A DNA stretch of 64,000 nt from Arion vulgaris (Eukaryota; Mollusca; Gastropoda; Stylommatophora; Arionidae). Within the stretch, counting starts at the first letter, position 1. Every line of letters begins with the position of its first letter. The notes under the pieces are model-generated. The model was not told the DNA's origin and did not search any database. It saw only the letters and a list, made by a program, of their open reading frames with translations. This document shows positions 10,700 through 21,367 of the stretch, piece by piece. The position numbers and the translations under genes were made by a program. The stretch spans positions 35,554,066 through 35,618,065 of the forward strand of contig CM036765.1 in NCBI GenBank assembly GCA_020796225.1, in the 5' to 3' direction.

Positions 10700-11110
10700 T
10701 AACCACTTGTGAAATGCGACGCCTACGAAAAGTTACCAGCACCATCAGAAAAGACAGTCACCAACATCAGCAAAGAAAGACATTTGGGACAGAACCTTGC
10801 TTGAATTACATTGAGAAACAAAGAGTTAAGAATGAAACCAAACTCCACTGTATACATAATCTTCTACAATCAAACTCCACTGTATACATAATCTTCTACA
10901 ACCAAACTCCACTGTATACATAATCTTCAACAACCAAACTCCACTGTATACATAATCTTCTACAACCAAACTCCACTGTATACATAATCTTCTACAACCA
11001 AACATCAGGAAAGAAGGCGAGAGGAAGACCAGAAAAAAGATGTATAGATGCATAGCAAAATCCTGCCAAAAAAGCAAAACTAGCTAACAAACAAGACACT
11101 AGGGCAGCGC
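10700..11110 (+). mobile_element. LINE-B 3' end interrupted by a tandem array
   Basis: The left part reads MRRLRKVTSTIRKDSHQHQQ and CLNYIEKQRVK. After the array the frame reads TSGKKARGRPEKRCIDA. Both fit the LINE-B C-terminus, in which IEKQRxKWFGH is followed by RGRPRKR. The 32-bp array (10835-11003) sits exactly where the WFGH segment should be. Confidence 0.65.
10835..11003 (+). repeat. 32-bp tandem repeat, 5 copies, inside a LINE-B tail
   Basis: The unit begins AACCAAACTCCACTGTATAC and ends ATAATCTTCTAC. Units are nearly identical, the only visible change being TTCAACAAC in one copy. Confidence 0.95.
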
Positions 11111-11863
11111 ATGAACAAAAAGCAGAAAACTACGACACTGGACAAAAATCAGGTAACAGTATAAATACAAATTAAAGAAAAAAAATATATATAGATTGAT
11201 GTCTGCATGTCTTGCGATATGTATCATTTATGTACACACATTATATATCACTACGTTGATCCATGTTTGTGTCAATTGCAAAACTCTTTTATTATTTCTA
11301 TCTTTATGTTGCCAGTCATGCAGCTTTTAAGTTTGTCATTACTTTTTTATTGTTATTCTGATTTACCACATTTTTGCCCCTAACATTGTAAGTTTCCCAT
11401 TTGTTTTCTCTACCATTGAATAGTTCTTTTATGTATTCAACAAATCTATTGACTATTTCTTATCTAACATATTTCTTCATTTATCCGTGTAGTCTCTTTC
11501 TTTTTCAGGATTCTAAAAATTGTACATTTTATTTATTTCACTGTGTATGCTCTTTATATTGTTGTGATTGTCACTTTCTTTCTTGTCCATAAATTGTGTA
11601 TTTATTGAATCTTCTTTGCTGTTGCGTATCATCTTTGGTTGTATGTCTCTTCTTGTGTTGTTCTGCACATCTTCTTGTGTCTTTATTTTTTTGCTCACAA
11701 TATAGCGGTTCTTTTAGTTTATTTCGTTCAGTTATCCTATTTATTATGTCCGCTGTCATTTCTTCTTGATCTGTATTTCCTTTCTGTTCTGCTAGTTTTT
11801 GTTGTCTGTATGCTAAATTTAGACACACTACTATATTGCTCCATGAAGCATGGCAATAAGCGT
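11111..11863. other. Unrecognised T-rich sequence
   Basis: The plus strand is T-rich from about 11200 to 11830. Overlapping frames of 61-101 codons on both strands share no recognisable motif and seem to reflect base composition. Confidence 0.5.
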
Positions 11864-13082
11864 ATTGATCTTCCAAATCAATAAGATACTGTTGTTTGAC
11901 TTCTTGCTGTATTAGTATTGATTTTCCAAATCAATAAGGTACTGTTGTTTGACTTCTTGCTGTATTAGTATTGATCTTCCAAATCAATAAGGTACTGTTG
12001 TTTGACTTCTTGCTGTATTAGTGTTGATCTTCCAAATCAATAAGGTACTGTTGTTTGACTTCTTGCTGTATTAGTATTGATCTTCCAAATCAATAAGGTA
12101 CTGTTGTTTGACTTCTTGCTGTATTAGTATTAATCTTCCAAATCAATAAGGTACTGTTGTTTGACTTCTTGCTGTATTAGTATTGATCTTCCAAATCAAT
12201 AAGGTACTGTTGTTTGACTTCTTGCTGTATTAGTATTGATCTTCCAAATCAATAAGGTACTGTTGTTTGACTTCTTGCTGTATTAGTATTGATTTTCCAA
12301 ATCAATAAGGTACTGTTGTTTGACTTCTTGCTGTATTAGTATTAATCTTCCAAATCAATAAGGTACTGTTGTTTGACTTCTTGCTGTATTAGTATTGATC
12401 TTCCAAATCAATAAGGTACTGTTGTTTGACTTCTTGCTGTATTAGTATTAATCTTCCAAATCAATAAGGTACTGTTGTTTGACTTCTTGCTGTATTAGTA
12501 TTGATTTTCCAAATCAATAAGGTACTGTTGTTTGACTTCTTGCTGTATTAGTATTGATCTTCCAAATCAATAAGGTACTGTTGTTTGACTTCTTGCTGTA
12601 TTAGTATTGATCTTCCAAATCAATAAGGTACTGTTGTTTGACTTCTTGCTGTATTAGTATTGATTTTCCAAATCAATAAGGTACTGTTGTTTGACTTCTT
12701 GCTGTATTAGTATTGATTTTCCAAATCAATAAGGTACTGTTGTTTGACTTCTTGCTGTATTAGTATTGATCTTCCAAATCAATAAGGTACTGTTGTTTGA
12801 CTTCTTGCTGTATTAGTATTGATCTTCCAAATCAATAAGGTACTGTTGTTTGACTTCTTGCTGTATTAGTATTGATCTTCCAAATCAATAAGGTACTGTT
12901 GTTTGACTTCTTGCTGTATTAGTATTGATTTTCCAAATCAATAAGGTACTGTTGTTTGACTTCTTGCTGTATTAGTATTGATCTTCCAAATCAATAAGGT
13001 ACTGTTGTTTGACTTCTTGCTGTATTAGTATTGATCTTCCAAATCAATAAGGTACTGTTGTTTGACTTCTTGCTGTATTAGT
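11864..13082 (+). repeat. Tandem array, 53-bp unit, 23 copies, very homogeneous
   Basis: The unit begins ATTGATCTTCCAAATCAATA and ends CTTGCTGTATTAGT. The array is 1219 bp, exactly 23 x 53. Units differ almost only by C/T at GATCTTCC versus GATTTTCC and by ATTAATC variants. There are virtually no indels, in contrast to the arrays at 361-3400. Confidence 0.97.
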
Positions 13083-13225
13083 ATTGATACCATAATGAAT
13101 GATTCCTGTGTATAATTATTTCTGAGATTTTAAGTTATATATTTTATTTTATTCTAGCAAGATTGTGGTCTTTATTTTTAATTTCTCGTTGATAAGTCTT
13201 GACAGTTAAAACATTACTTCTTATT

Positions 13226-13440
13226 GATTGATTGATAGGACACAATCATTGCACTTCGGTGAGTACCATGGTGCTCCAACTCTTTCTTAGACAGGAAGAT
13301 CCCAGCTTAACTGTGAACTCAGTAGGATCTGTGATGGTCTCGTTAATTTTGAAGAGTGGTGAGGATATTTCTGAAGTAATTTTGTTTTATTATTTTCAAA
13401 TGAATTTTGTTCGGTAGCTCTCTTCTTGATTGTGAACTGT
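13226..13440 (+). mobile_element. Dispersed repeat V, 5' half
   Basis: It starts with GATTGATTGATAGG, has CATTGCACTTCGGTGAG, and continues through TTTTGAAGAGTGGTGA to AATGAATTTTGTTCGG, collinear with 22490-22700. It runs into the 99-bp duplication at 13428. Confidence 0.75.
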
Positions 13441-13625
13441 TAAGGGTTAATTCTACGTTCTCAAAACGTGTTTGATTACATGTTGCATTATTTCTTATTC
13501 TATCCTTATCATTATGATGTCGATCTGATTGTGAACTGCTAAGGGTTAATTGTACGTTCTCAAAACGTGTTTGATTACATGTTGCATTATTTCTTAGTCT
13601 ATCCTTATCATTATGATGTCGATCT
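13428..13625 (+). repeat. 99-bp direct duplication, 2 copies
   Basis: The unit begins GATTGTGAACTGYTAAGGGT and ends ATTATGATGTCGATCT. The copies are almost identical. The start of the unit is repeat V sequence, so the duplication spans the edge of a repeat V copy. Confidence 0.92.
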
Positions 13626-14203
13626 GATTACCCTTTATATCCCCTGATATTTTACATTCTTTAACCCTTTCGCTACTAAGGACATGTATAAACGTTTTTC
13701 TAATCACTGCTAAAGATGGGTTATATGTATATTGTTTGTTATATCAAAAACATAGTCTACAACGACTTACAAATCTCTTGTAATTACGGGAACGCAAAGG
13801 AAATCTCTTGTATTTGGAGGGAAAAAAGTATTCAGCACAGGTAGGAGTGTATTTAGTGAAGGTATTTATCACAGATTGACACATCTTCGAAGAGTATATA
13901 GAAGTGAAAGGATTAAGATTAATCTTACTGAAGAAAAGTATTGCCATTGTCAGATGAATCTCTAGGCATATTTTCTTCCCTGTGTCTAATGAGTCTAGGG
14001 TCTAAAGGCGAACGCTATCATTGAATCGGGTTTTACCTCATATAGTTAAGTTAATCTCCACCGAAATTTCACGCTATATGCTGACAGTATTACACAAAGC
14101 ATGAAATCACCGACAACACACATAGGGTCTTTTGAAAACAAATGCATTCTTGAACAAAACGGTGTGGTTTGGACCTTCGGAACGCAAGTCAACAGTTTAA
14201 CCA
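13626..14203. other. Unrecognised intronic sequence
   Basis: I see no repeat family or exon-like frame. The minus frame at 13744-13947 has no recognisable motif. Confidence 0.5.
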
Positions 14204-14368
14204 GTTGACCACCGAATACCCTTGGACCGTTCAGTACAATGAGTCAGCGTCGTGCTTGTTGACCACCGAACATCATTGGACCGTTCAGCACAATGAGTCA
14301 GCGTCATGCTTGTTGACCACCAAACACCATTGGACCGTTCAGCACAATGAGTCTGCGTCGTGCTTGTT
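14204..14368 (+). repeat. 54-bp tandem repeat, 3 copies
   Basis: The unit begins GTTGACCACCGAAYACCATT and ends GAGTCAGCGTCRTGCTT. Because 54 is divisible by three, both strands have open frames here, which are not evidence of a gene. Confidence 0.92.
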
Positions 14369-14597
14369 TTTACCTCTCTGCACATTGTCTTGTAATGATA
14401 TCTGCACGTATTGTTGCTTTGTTTCACATAATGTGTTCCATTTACGGGATTTATAAGAAGAACCACCATGATATCCATCCAACACTTTGCACCTGTTGAG
14501 GTGGTGATCAAGATTTTCATGATGATATGTACACAACTGGTAGTCTGGAGTCTGTTGGTAATGAATTATGTGATTATTAAATGAGATATGTTGGGTT

Positions 14598-14820
14598 CGG
14601 TGGAGCGTCTAACCGTATTGATTAGAGCGCGACTCCCATGCGGGAGACCCGGATTCAATCCACAGTAAGGCCAAAAGATTGTATCTGCCGAGGGCATAAA
14701 GAAAACATTGTAGCCTGAACAGTTTCACTGCGACTAGCCATGCGCCATTCAATTCAACAGGTTCATGTCCCTCCTGTCCCACACAGCCCAAAAGTGGTAT
14801 TACAGACAGCAACGACAGTT
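14598..14820 (+). mobile_element. SINE-4 copy (tRNA-derived)
   Basis: The tRNA-like head has GATTAGAGCGCGACTCCCAT and the B-box-like GGATTCAATCC. The body has TGCCGAGGGCATAAAGAAAA and CACTGCGACTAGCCATGC. It is collinear with 19765-19985 and, inverted, 61600-61810. Confidence 0.8.
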
Positions 14821-14879
14821 TTTTTAAAATGTTGAATTCAGAGCCTAAAAATGAAGCTCTAATTTCTCTGTTAAAAATC

Positions 14880-15060
14880 TTCTTTTCTCTTCTTTACGTT
14901 CGTTCTTTACCATCAATTTTAATCACTCTTAGCGATATGTTTGATCTTTGCCAAGAACGTGTATACATTGCACAAAGGTTTGGTAGGCCCCTAAACGCAT
15001 AGACTTCTACACGTTTAGGATATGTGCATCCGATTTCAGCCAAAAATCTGTTAAAGATAA
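14880..15060 (+). mobile_element. Dispersed repeat X
   Basis: It contains CGTTCGTTCTTTACCATCAA, GCCAAGAACGTGTATACATT and CTACACGTTTAGGA. The same order is found at 23493-23650 and 58441-58556. No tRNA-like box is obvious. Confidence 0.75.
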
Positions 15061-15363
15061 TTGGTAATGTCGTCGGGGGTTGGGTTGGCCAGGTGTCTGT
15101 AAACCTCTTTTTAAACGTTATCCGAAGCTAATCTTTTCGCTGCATTGATTATCTATCTCCTTTGTGTTTACATAACAACGTTCATCCGTGCGAAGCCGGG
15201 TTCATCAGCCCGTAGTATATATATATATGTGTGACTCCATATCGTATTAACTTATGTTCCTGTTACATAAAGACTGAGTTAGGTCTCATGATCTATTTCT
15301 CGGTTAGCTATCTCAGCATCAATTACATCTTAAAATAGTTATTCCAAACATTGATTAGTTTAC

Positions 15364-15627
15364 CTGTAAGCCACCCAGGATGTAGAAGGCGTTAGGTAAT
15401 TTGCTCATATGACGGTATCTAAAAACCCTCTGTGGTTGCGGTGGAACGTGCACTGTCATTGTATCCGTGTGGTCCGTAGATCCGTTGTGGGAGTCATGGT
15501 TGTAATGGTATGTGGGTGCCTCTATCGTAAAGCCATCTATGTATGGTGTACAATCCTTATTAAGCAGAAATGCAGAAGCAATCATAGGACTGACAAATGC
15601 TCCTATACCATAGGAACAGTGGATAGC
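15364..15627 (-). CDS. MFSD4/NaGLT1-like transporter, internal exon
   Basis: Acceptor CTTACAG and donor GTAAAC bound 264 bp (88 codons, phase 0 at both ends) on the minus strand. It opens AIHCSYGIGAFVSPMIASAF, the conserved helix of MFSD4 and sodium-dependent glucose transporter 1 proteins, where the family has a QALHF..G.GAF.(S/A)P pattern. An extracellular-type loop follows, with N-S/T sites (NGSTDHTDTM), then SKLPNAFYILGGLQ entering the next helix. It joins in frame to the Q at the end of the exon at 18589-18784 (GPFLQ-AIHCSYG) and to the L at the start of 7522-7636. There is no stop or frameshift, so this looks like a live host gene. Related proteins are plasma-membrane sugar or monocarboxylate-type carriers. 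The substrate here is unknown. Confidence 0.85.
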
Positions 15628-15764
15628 CTGTAAGAAGTGGAAAGTCATTCGAATGTCAACAATAACACCAATCACATAGTTAATATTGTATCACGAAAGT
15701 CCAGTAATAATATTTAAATCATGTATTAGATAAGTGCACCAGCTAAATATTAAAACTGAGAGCA

Positions 15765-16197
15765 TGCAATTTCCCAGTGGCTACTTATGATTGTAAATCA
15801 TGGACCATTACACAAAAACAAGAACAAAAATCCAGTCCTTCGAAACTAAATTCTACAGAAAGATCTTACGAATACCATGGGCATAAATAAGAAAGAACAC
15901 TGATGTCCTGAAAGAACTGAATATTAAAGAGAATTGGCTGATAAACAATATACTATACAGAACAATTAGATACTTTGCTCACATCTAACGTCACGTTGGC
16001 CTGCAGAGAACAATATTTGAGGGCAGGATCCCAGGACTTAGAGACAGACCAAGAAGAAGATGGCTACAAGATATTAAAGAAACCATGAATATTACCATCG
16101 ACGAAGTGGTTGAACTGGCTAGAGACAGAGTGAATTTCAGATGCGCTGCAAAGAGAGCAACGTCCTATAAAGGATACACACCTTGCTGATTAGATTA
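15765..16197 (+). mobile_element. LINE-A 3' end
   Basis: It closely parallels 41385-41825: LRACNFPVATYD, then KIQSFETKFYRKILRIPW, KNTDVLKELNIKENWLINN, a GRDRPRRRWLQDIKETMN tail and CAAKRATSYKGYTPC. Stops and frameshifts interrupt it. It is 5'-truncated just before the post-RT domain. Confidence 0.8.
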
Positions 16198-16405
16198 TTG
16201 ACTTGAGTGAATAGAGAATATAATTTTCGAGGGAATGGTGCCGGGAAGAAGGATGAGAGGAAGACATAAAAGATTATAGATGCAAGATGTCATTGACGAT
16301 CTGAGAATGACTGCTGCTGACGCCTATCAACTTGCACAGAACATATTTTTTCAGGATTGCTTTCATGGGAGCCAAGTTCCGGAAGGGACAAGCTACCTGA
16401 TGATG
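16198..16405 (+). mobile_element. LINE-D-like 3' end abutting LINE-A
   Basis: The frame reads IENIIFEGMVPGRRMRGRH, then MQDVIDDLRMTAADAYQLAQ and PEGTSYLMMI. This is a GRPRKRW-QDV-DDL-MTAADAYQLAQ tail ending in a GATGATTATGATGATTAT simple tail. It lies immediately after the LINE-A end and in the same orientation. Confidence 0.7.
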
Positions 16406-17780
16406 ATTATGATGATTATATTAGAGTAGGAAGTACGTATTAAAAACACCCCCCATTAACAACGATCCTGCGTTTATTTTTAAGCATTGAGGTATAAGAG
16501 AGTATTAGTAGGAGCACTCACTGCCTTGTGGAGTGGGGCTCGGGAGAGCTAAAGACTAGGGGAATAAACCCTGATCGTAAATCCCCACTGCCTTGTGGGT
16601 CAGCACGGTAATACAGAGGGCTAGAGGAGTAAACCTTGACCAAAAGTCCGGAGGGAGGGACACTAAGGCAGTTGATGGTTAAGTGTGTATTCCTTGCCAT
16701 CTTCTGGCATCTCCTGCAAACCCTGCTTGATTCCAAACGAATCGACTTTGTTTTTCTTGGATGAAACAGTAGGTAGAGAGGGGTTTGTGCAAAATAGGCG
16801 AGGCTCATTCTTCATATCAGCTGTCCAGGCTGGACACAAATAGAGACGACACTTCATCTTTGCTTTCTGAACCTCTAAGGATGAAAAACTTTTCTATAGG
16901 TCCCAGCACATGGAAAAACTAGCTGATGACAGAGTTGTGTGGAAAGCCAAATTGCGAAAGGGCGCATGGTCTTGTGAGAAGAGACTATTGTATGAGCTGA
17001 AAGACAAGAGAGAAAAGCGTAAACTCAGAAGTTGTCACATTAAAACACTTGCCAATTGACCGGCTGTATAAAAAACGAACGTATAAATGTATAAATGGAC
17101 GAAAAAGGCCATATATAATAGAAGCAGTATTGTGACACTGAGGTTTAGATGACTATCAAACATCTATTTGTTATACTTTTTTGCTAAATCGATTATTGTT
17201 GGGTAATACAGCAGGTGTAAGCATTAAGATTGCTATTATGTAAGATGTGAGTAAACAAGGTGTAGAACACATTTTACTATAACAAATCTCGCAGCCTGCA
17301 CTATTTATTCTGTTTCGTTTGGTCACTTTGCGCGGACTGAGCCATTTGTTTCGTTATCAAATTGTATATACATTTACCGTAACACATTCTGATCGATTTT
17401 CTTTTTTATTTTTCTTTCAATTCTGCTTGTAAGTAATAAATGTACATTCATTTATCTGTAACACTTTGCAACATTCATTAAATTTTGCTTTGACAAAAAT
17501 ACGACAATTACAGCAATATTTGTACATAATACCACCTGCTGAGTAAAAATAAAAATGAACAAAAATCAATTCAGACAGGTTTTTTTTCTTCAATGCAGTA
17601 GTTAATTTGTTAATAATGTGTTACGTATGTATGATAAGAGAAAGAAGTTCAAGAAGTTGTTAGTGAACCAGCATGGGTCTATCTTCTTCTTCTTCTCCTT
17701 GGACACGGACCGATGAAGCGGGTCGGTGGGGACACGTCGTGTGGAGCAAGAACACACTCTACATCGTGGTAGATGTGATT
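16406..17780. other. Unrecognised intronic sequence
   Basis: Between 16515 and 16860 there is a less AT-rich stretch with an imperfect internal repeat (CACTGCCTTGTGG twice, about 70 bp apart). It could be a LINE 5' region, but I cannot assign it. From 16870 to 17780 the sequence is AT-rich without clear features, apart from a TTCTTCTTCTTCT run near 17682. Confidence 0.4.
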
Positions 17781-17905
17781 GATTGATTGTTAGGACTTTC
17801 ATCATTGCACTTCGGTGAATAACCGTGTGTGCTCCGATCTCTTTCTCGGTTTGTGAATATCTCGGCTGCAGTACACAAACTCCGTAGCACCGGCGAGGAT
17901 TCTAT
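17781..17905 (+). mobile_element. Dispersed repeat V, 5' fragment
   Basis: It contains GATTGATTG, CATCATTGCACTTCGGTGAA, TGCTCCGATCTCTTTCTC and CACAAACTCCGTAGCACCG, as in 22490-22620. Confidence 0.75.
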
Positions 17906-18588
17906 CTCATGACTATTCCATACTGTAATATCTCTTCCTCATTGCTATCCGCCAGGTTATCTTTGGTCTTTATCAGTTCTCGTTAATATTTTTATTGGTC
18001 ACGTCTGACTACGTGGTCTATTAAACTCTAGTCTGTGTCTTGTATCGCTGTTTGCATCCTATCGTGACAGTAACTTTATTGTATAGTAGGAGTAGGAATT
18101 TATCGTTTTAATGTTCTTTGATATCAGTTGTATAGGACCACAAGTTATATATACTTTTCTGCTTGTATCCATTTGTGCTTGTATTCTTTGTATGATTAAG
18201 TCTTTTAATAAAATGTTGCTTTGTCATGTTGTGTACTTAGCAAGACAACTTTTTTGTGTTTATGTTTTTTTGTTTTTTTTAAATTATGAAAAATGGCAGT
18301 CAGTTCGAATCTTTCTCAATTCAAACTAGCTTTAAGCGTGTGCTTCAGTGAACGAATGTTAAACGTTCAGTACAATCAACTTTCGTTGAGTATTCGCCCG
18401 AGCTAACTCGTACGTGCTCTGATGCTGATACTTACTGCTAGCATCATCTAGCTGACATGGGTCAAGGCGCTACTAGAGCTGTGATTGCATTCACGTCAAT
18501 GTTACTCATGTTATTTTATTATATGCGAGAGATTATAATTAAATCATTCCTAAGCATTCATCTGCGTGTACATTTGTTTAAGACTTAC
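17906..18588. other. Unrecognised intronic sequence
   Basis: T-rich DNA with no recognised repeat. It lies in the 2.96-kb intron between transporter exons. Confidence 0.5.
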
Positions 18589-18784
18589 CTGTAGAAACGG
18601 GCCAACATTTTTTCCAAACATCTGAATGATCTGCAGGTTGGCCAGACAGTCTAGACAACCCATGCACCAGCCCATCACGATGAGAACGAAGATGAGTGAG
18701 CTGAGATTATCACACACTGGTATGAAAAACATGCTCAGAGATACACCAACAGCTCCACACAACATCAGACTGTGCACTGGAACT
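18589..18784 (-). CDS. MFSD4/NaGLT1-like transporter, internal exon
   Basis: Acceptor TTGTTACAG and donor GTAAGT bound 196 bp on the minus strand: one base, then 65 complete codons. The protein reads VPVHSLMLCGAVGVSLSMFF, IPVCDNLSSLIFVLIVMGWC, MGCLDCLANLQIIQMFGKNV and GPFLQ. This is two membrane segments with the family pattern of a small-residue-rich helix (GxxxGxxDxxAN) followed by GKxxGPFxQ, the hallmark of MFSD4A/B and NaGLT1. It splices in phase to 15364-15627. Upstream exons encoding the first helices should lie to the right on the minus strand, but I did not recognise them in this window. Confidence 0.85.
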
Positions 18785-18854
18785 CTGTAACAAATTAATG
18801 AGGTAAAATAATATTAGAGAATACAGGCTTTGAGGCATATATTAAAATAATAGT

Positions 18855-19085
18855 GTCTGTAGCTTAAGAGGTAGTGAGCTCGATCATAACCCAAGCGTAC
18901 CTGGTTCAAACTCCACGGTGGACAAATTTGGAAGCAAATTAGTTCCCTTAGATTTTTACGAACGAAACAAATAGACCTCACCGTTCTGAAAGCAATGGCA
19001 AACTACTGAACGTATACATGTTGCCTAGAAAATAGACGACTCGTTTACTGTTGTTGATGTCTAAGTCCTGTAAAAGATTTGCCAC
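18855..19085 (+). mobile_element. SINE-3 copy (tRNA-derived)
   Basis: The head has TAGCTTAAGAGGTAGTGAGC and the B box GGTTCAAACTCC. The body has TTTGGAAGCAAATT, GTTCTGAAAGCAATGGCAAA and CTGAACGTATACATG. It is collinear with 38388-38590, and with 26625-26760 and 45886-46075 on the minus strand. Its tail continues into the 31-bp array. Confidence 0.85.
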
Positions 19086-19209
19086 GATTTTCATATCAGT
19101 AATAGATGGTCTAAAAGATTTTCATATCAGTAATAGATGGTCTAAAAGATTTTCATATCAGTAATAGATGGTCTAAAAGATTTTCAAATCAGTAATAGAT
19201 GGTCTAAAA
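19086..19209 (+). repeat. 31-bp tandem repeat, 4 copies, grown from the SINE-3 tail
   Basis: The unit is GATTTTCATATCAGTAATAG plus ATGGTCTAAAA. In the 38388 copy the SINE-3 tail ends GCTATGATTTTCAATAC at the same place, so the first unit starts in SINE sequence. Confidence 0.9.
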
Positions 19210-19617
19210 AGCGAAGGATTTACTTCATTGCTCTAGTTTTCCTAATTCTGCTCAATCCCTGATGGCAGAAATGACATGTCATCTGCTGAGAGTGTGACAA
19301 AAAGCACAAACTGCATAGCTACAGAAATTGTGTCCATGAGATCACTAGGGTTGTTGATGAAACTATTGAGTTCTATAGCTTGGGATTTTTCTATTGAGCT
19401 ATTAACATAAGTCGTAAGTCTCATGATAGTGATATTCTGCTATACATTTCATCGTGTATGTTCTTATGATAAACATATTTGTCCTTTCATAGTTCATACT
19501 GATATCTGGTTACATTAATTGTGTCCTGTGCCTCATTTACTAAACTGTTCACCTCAACCGTTTGATAGCTATGTTGAAATGAAATAGGATACACAGTAGA
19601 TCAGTTTTGATAAACTG
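19210..19617. other. Unrecognised sequence
   Basis: A 60-codon minus frame at 19242-19424 has no recognisable motif. No repeat family was matched. Confidence 0.45.
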
Positions 19618-19740
19618 CTTCTGCAGATTGTACAAAGTTTCTCTTAATGTCATTTACTTCTGCAGATTGTACAAAGTTTCTCTTAATGGCATTTACTTCT
19701 GCAGATTGTACAAAGTTTCTCTTAATGTCATTTACTTCTG
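19618..19740 (+). repeat. 39-bp tandem repeat, 3 copies
   Basis: The unit begins CTTCTGCAGATTGTACAAAG and ends CTTAATGTCATTTA. One copy has GGCATT in place of GTCATT. Confidence 0.95.
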
Positions 19741-19764
19741 AATATGTAAGGCATGTTGGCCAGC

Positions 19765-19985
19765 ATGAATGAGGAGAGTCTGGCAGAATGGCTTAGAGCG
19801 CGGGATCCCATTTGGGAGACCTGGGTTCAATCCTCGGACGATCAATGAGTTCTTTTCTGTCGGGGGCATTAAGAAAATGATAACCTGTACAGTATCCCGG
19901 TGACTGCACTAGTCATACAACGTTTACATTCATCAGGCTCATTGCACACCCATCTCTCCCTCGTCCTATAACGACCTAAACAAGC
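19765..19985 (+). mobile_element. SINE-4 copy (tRNA-derived)
   Basis: The head reads GTCTGGCAGAATGGCTTAGA with anticodon-like region GATCCCATTTGGGAG and B box GGGTTCAATCC. This is the best-preserved tRNA head in the window. The body ends AACGACCTAAACAAGCGGTA. See also 14598-14820 and 61600-61810. Confidence 0.85.
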
Positions 19986-19989
19986 GGTA

Positions 19990-20190
19990 TGACACAGGCA
20001 GTGAAGACTGTTGGCCTGTATTGTCAGTATCTCTACATCACAGCACAACGTTGTCTGGTATTTTTCAAAGACCTTTTGGTCGAAACATTGTTGTGTATTG
20101 TTATTGTTTTGATATTTGGTAAAACTACAGTACTTTGTTATTACGTGTTTCTCCATTGCTACATAGACATAGTTTTACTGCAGTCTTCTC
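19990..20190 (+). mobile_element. Dispersed repeat Z
   Basis: It contains AAAGACCTTTTGGTCGAAAC, GTAAAACTACAGTACTTTGT and TACTGCAGTCTTC. The reverse complement of the same blocks occurs at 42690-42830 and, more diverged, at 30226-30355. Confidence 0.65.
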
Positions 20191-20197
20191 TTATATT

Positions 20198-20395
20198 TTG
20201 TTTTCCGATCCAGAAGCACTTGAGCTTTCAGCTCTTCTGCTCGGTGCCATGGACATCGTAACCCTTCGGTTCGGTGCCACGAACACCGTAAATCTGGAGA
20301 ACCAGTGACTTTTCTGCCAGACCGCGGTATTGAACCGCACTCACAGGAGCTTGTCCCCGTCGTCCAACGCGCTACGAACACGCTGGACTGGCGTG
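20198..20395 (-). mobile_element. SINE-1 copy
   Basis: The minus strand carries CCAGCGTGTTCGTAGCGCGT, the B box region GGTTCAATACC, the body AACCGAAGGGTTACGATGTC and the terminal GGATCGGAAAA. It is very similar to 25251-25451. Confidence 0.9.
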
Positions 20396-21367
20396 CAACT
20401 TCCCCTATATCAATAATACAATTTTAAATTTGAGAAATAATGTTTTTAAAAATTAATTTTTGTTTTATTATTACTACTTACAATGCAAAAATGCTTCCGC
20501 TGTTGGCTACGTTTAGTTTCAAATTTATTGCTAGAGATTATATTTAAATATTAAAAGACTTGTAACGTAGACTTGGGTTCTATAACAAATCTCAGACTCA
20601 GAATACAATATAACATGTATACATTATTAGCAAACGCAAGCGAAACATTCGCAAAGTCCACGACAAAATGACATGATATTATCACCTTTGGTAACTGATT
20701 ATACAAATCGATTTTAGCGTCGAATAAACAGTTACTTAATAATATATACTCTACTAATGTCGAATAAACAGGATCAAGTAGATTACATTAGCTGCTTTGA
20801 ATCTAATATAATATCGACTAAAATTACAACTTGGAAGTTAACGATTCCAAATAATTTACCAAGCACAGAATAATACACAACAATAAACTTGTTTTCTGTC
20901 TATTTACCATATTCATTAGCCTCGTGCTTCCTTGGGGTTCATAAAACTTCTTATTCTCTTGTTATAAATATACTTGAAGCTACTATCAAAGATTTGTGCA
21001 TGTATATTATATGTGTATACTTGTGTGTATGTGTGCTGTTGTTCTGTCTTTTATATACAAACACAAAAAGCTTATCGCGCGTGTTTGAGCAAACACTGTT
21101 CGATCGAATCTGAACTGATCTCTCTGTGCTCTATAGTCGACGCTGTTTAAAAATTACACCACTGTGTAAAGCTCTTGTTTATTAGAGCTAGCAGGTTGTG
21201 CTCGAAAAAAAAACGCTCGTCTGCAGAGCTAGGCAATGGATGCCGTAACAAGAAAGGTTATCACAACGAAGAAAGTCCCTTCCCACTCCCCCTTTCTCGC
21301 ATATACCATCAGAATCCTGAACTACTCTTCTTCTTCTTCGAACGCTCCATATCAACCACATTTTAAA
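20396..21367. other. Unrecognised AT-rich sequence
   Basis: The sequence is AT-rich. The only notable internal repeat is GTCGAATAAACAG, which occurs twice near 20720-20770. No element or exon was recognised. Confidence 0.5.

Noticed and set aside
19765..19840. Free-standing tRNA gene
   Set aside because: The A- and B-box-like sequences are followed by a repeated body found at three places, and cloverleaf pairing is poor. It is a SINE head. The same reasoning applies at 14598, 18855, 21649 and 25251.
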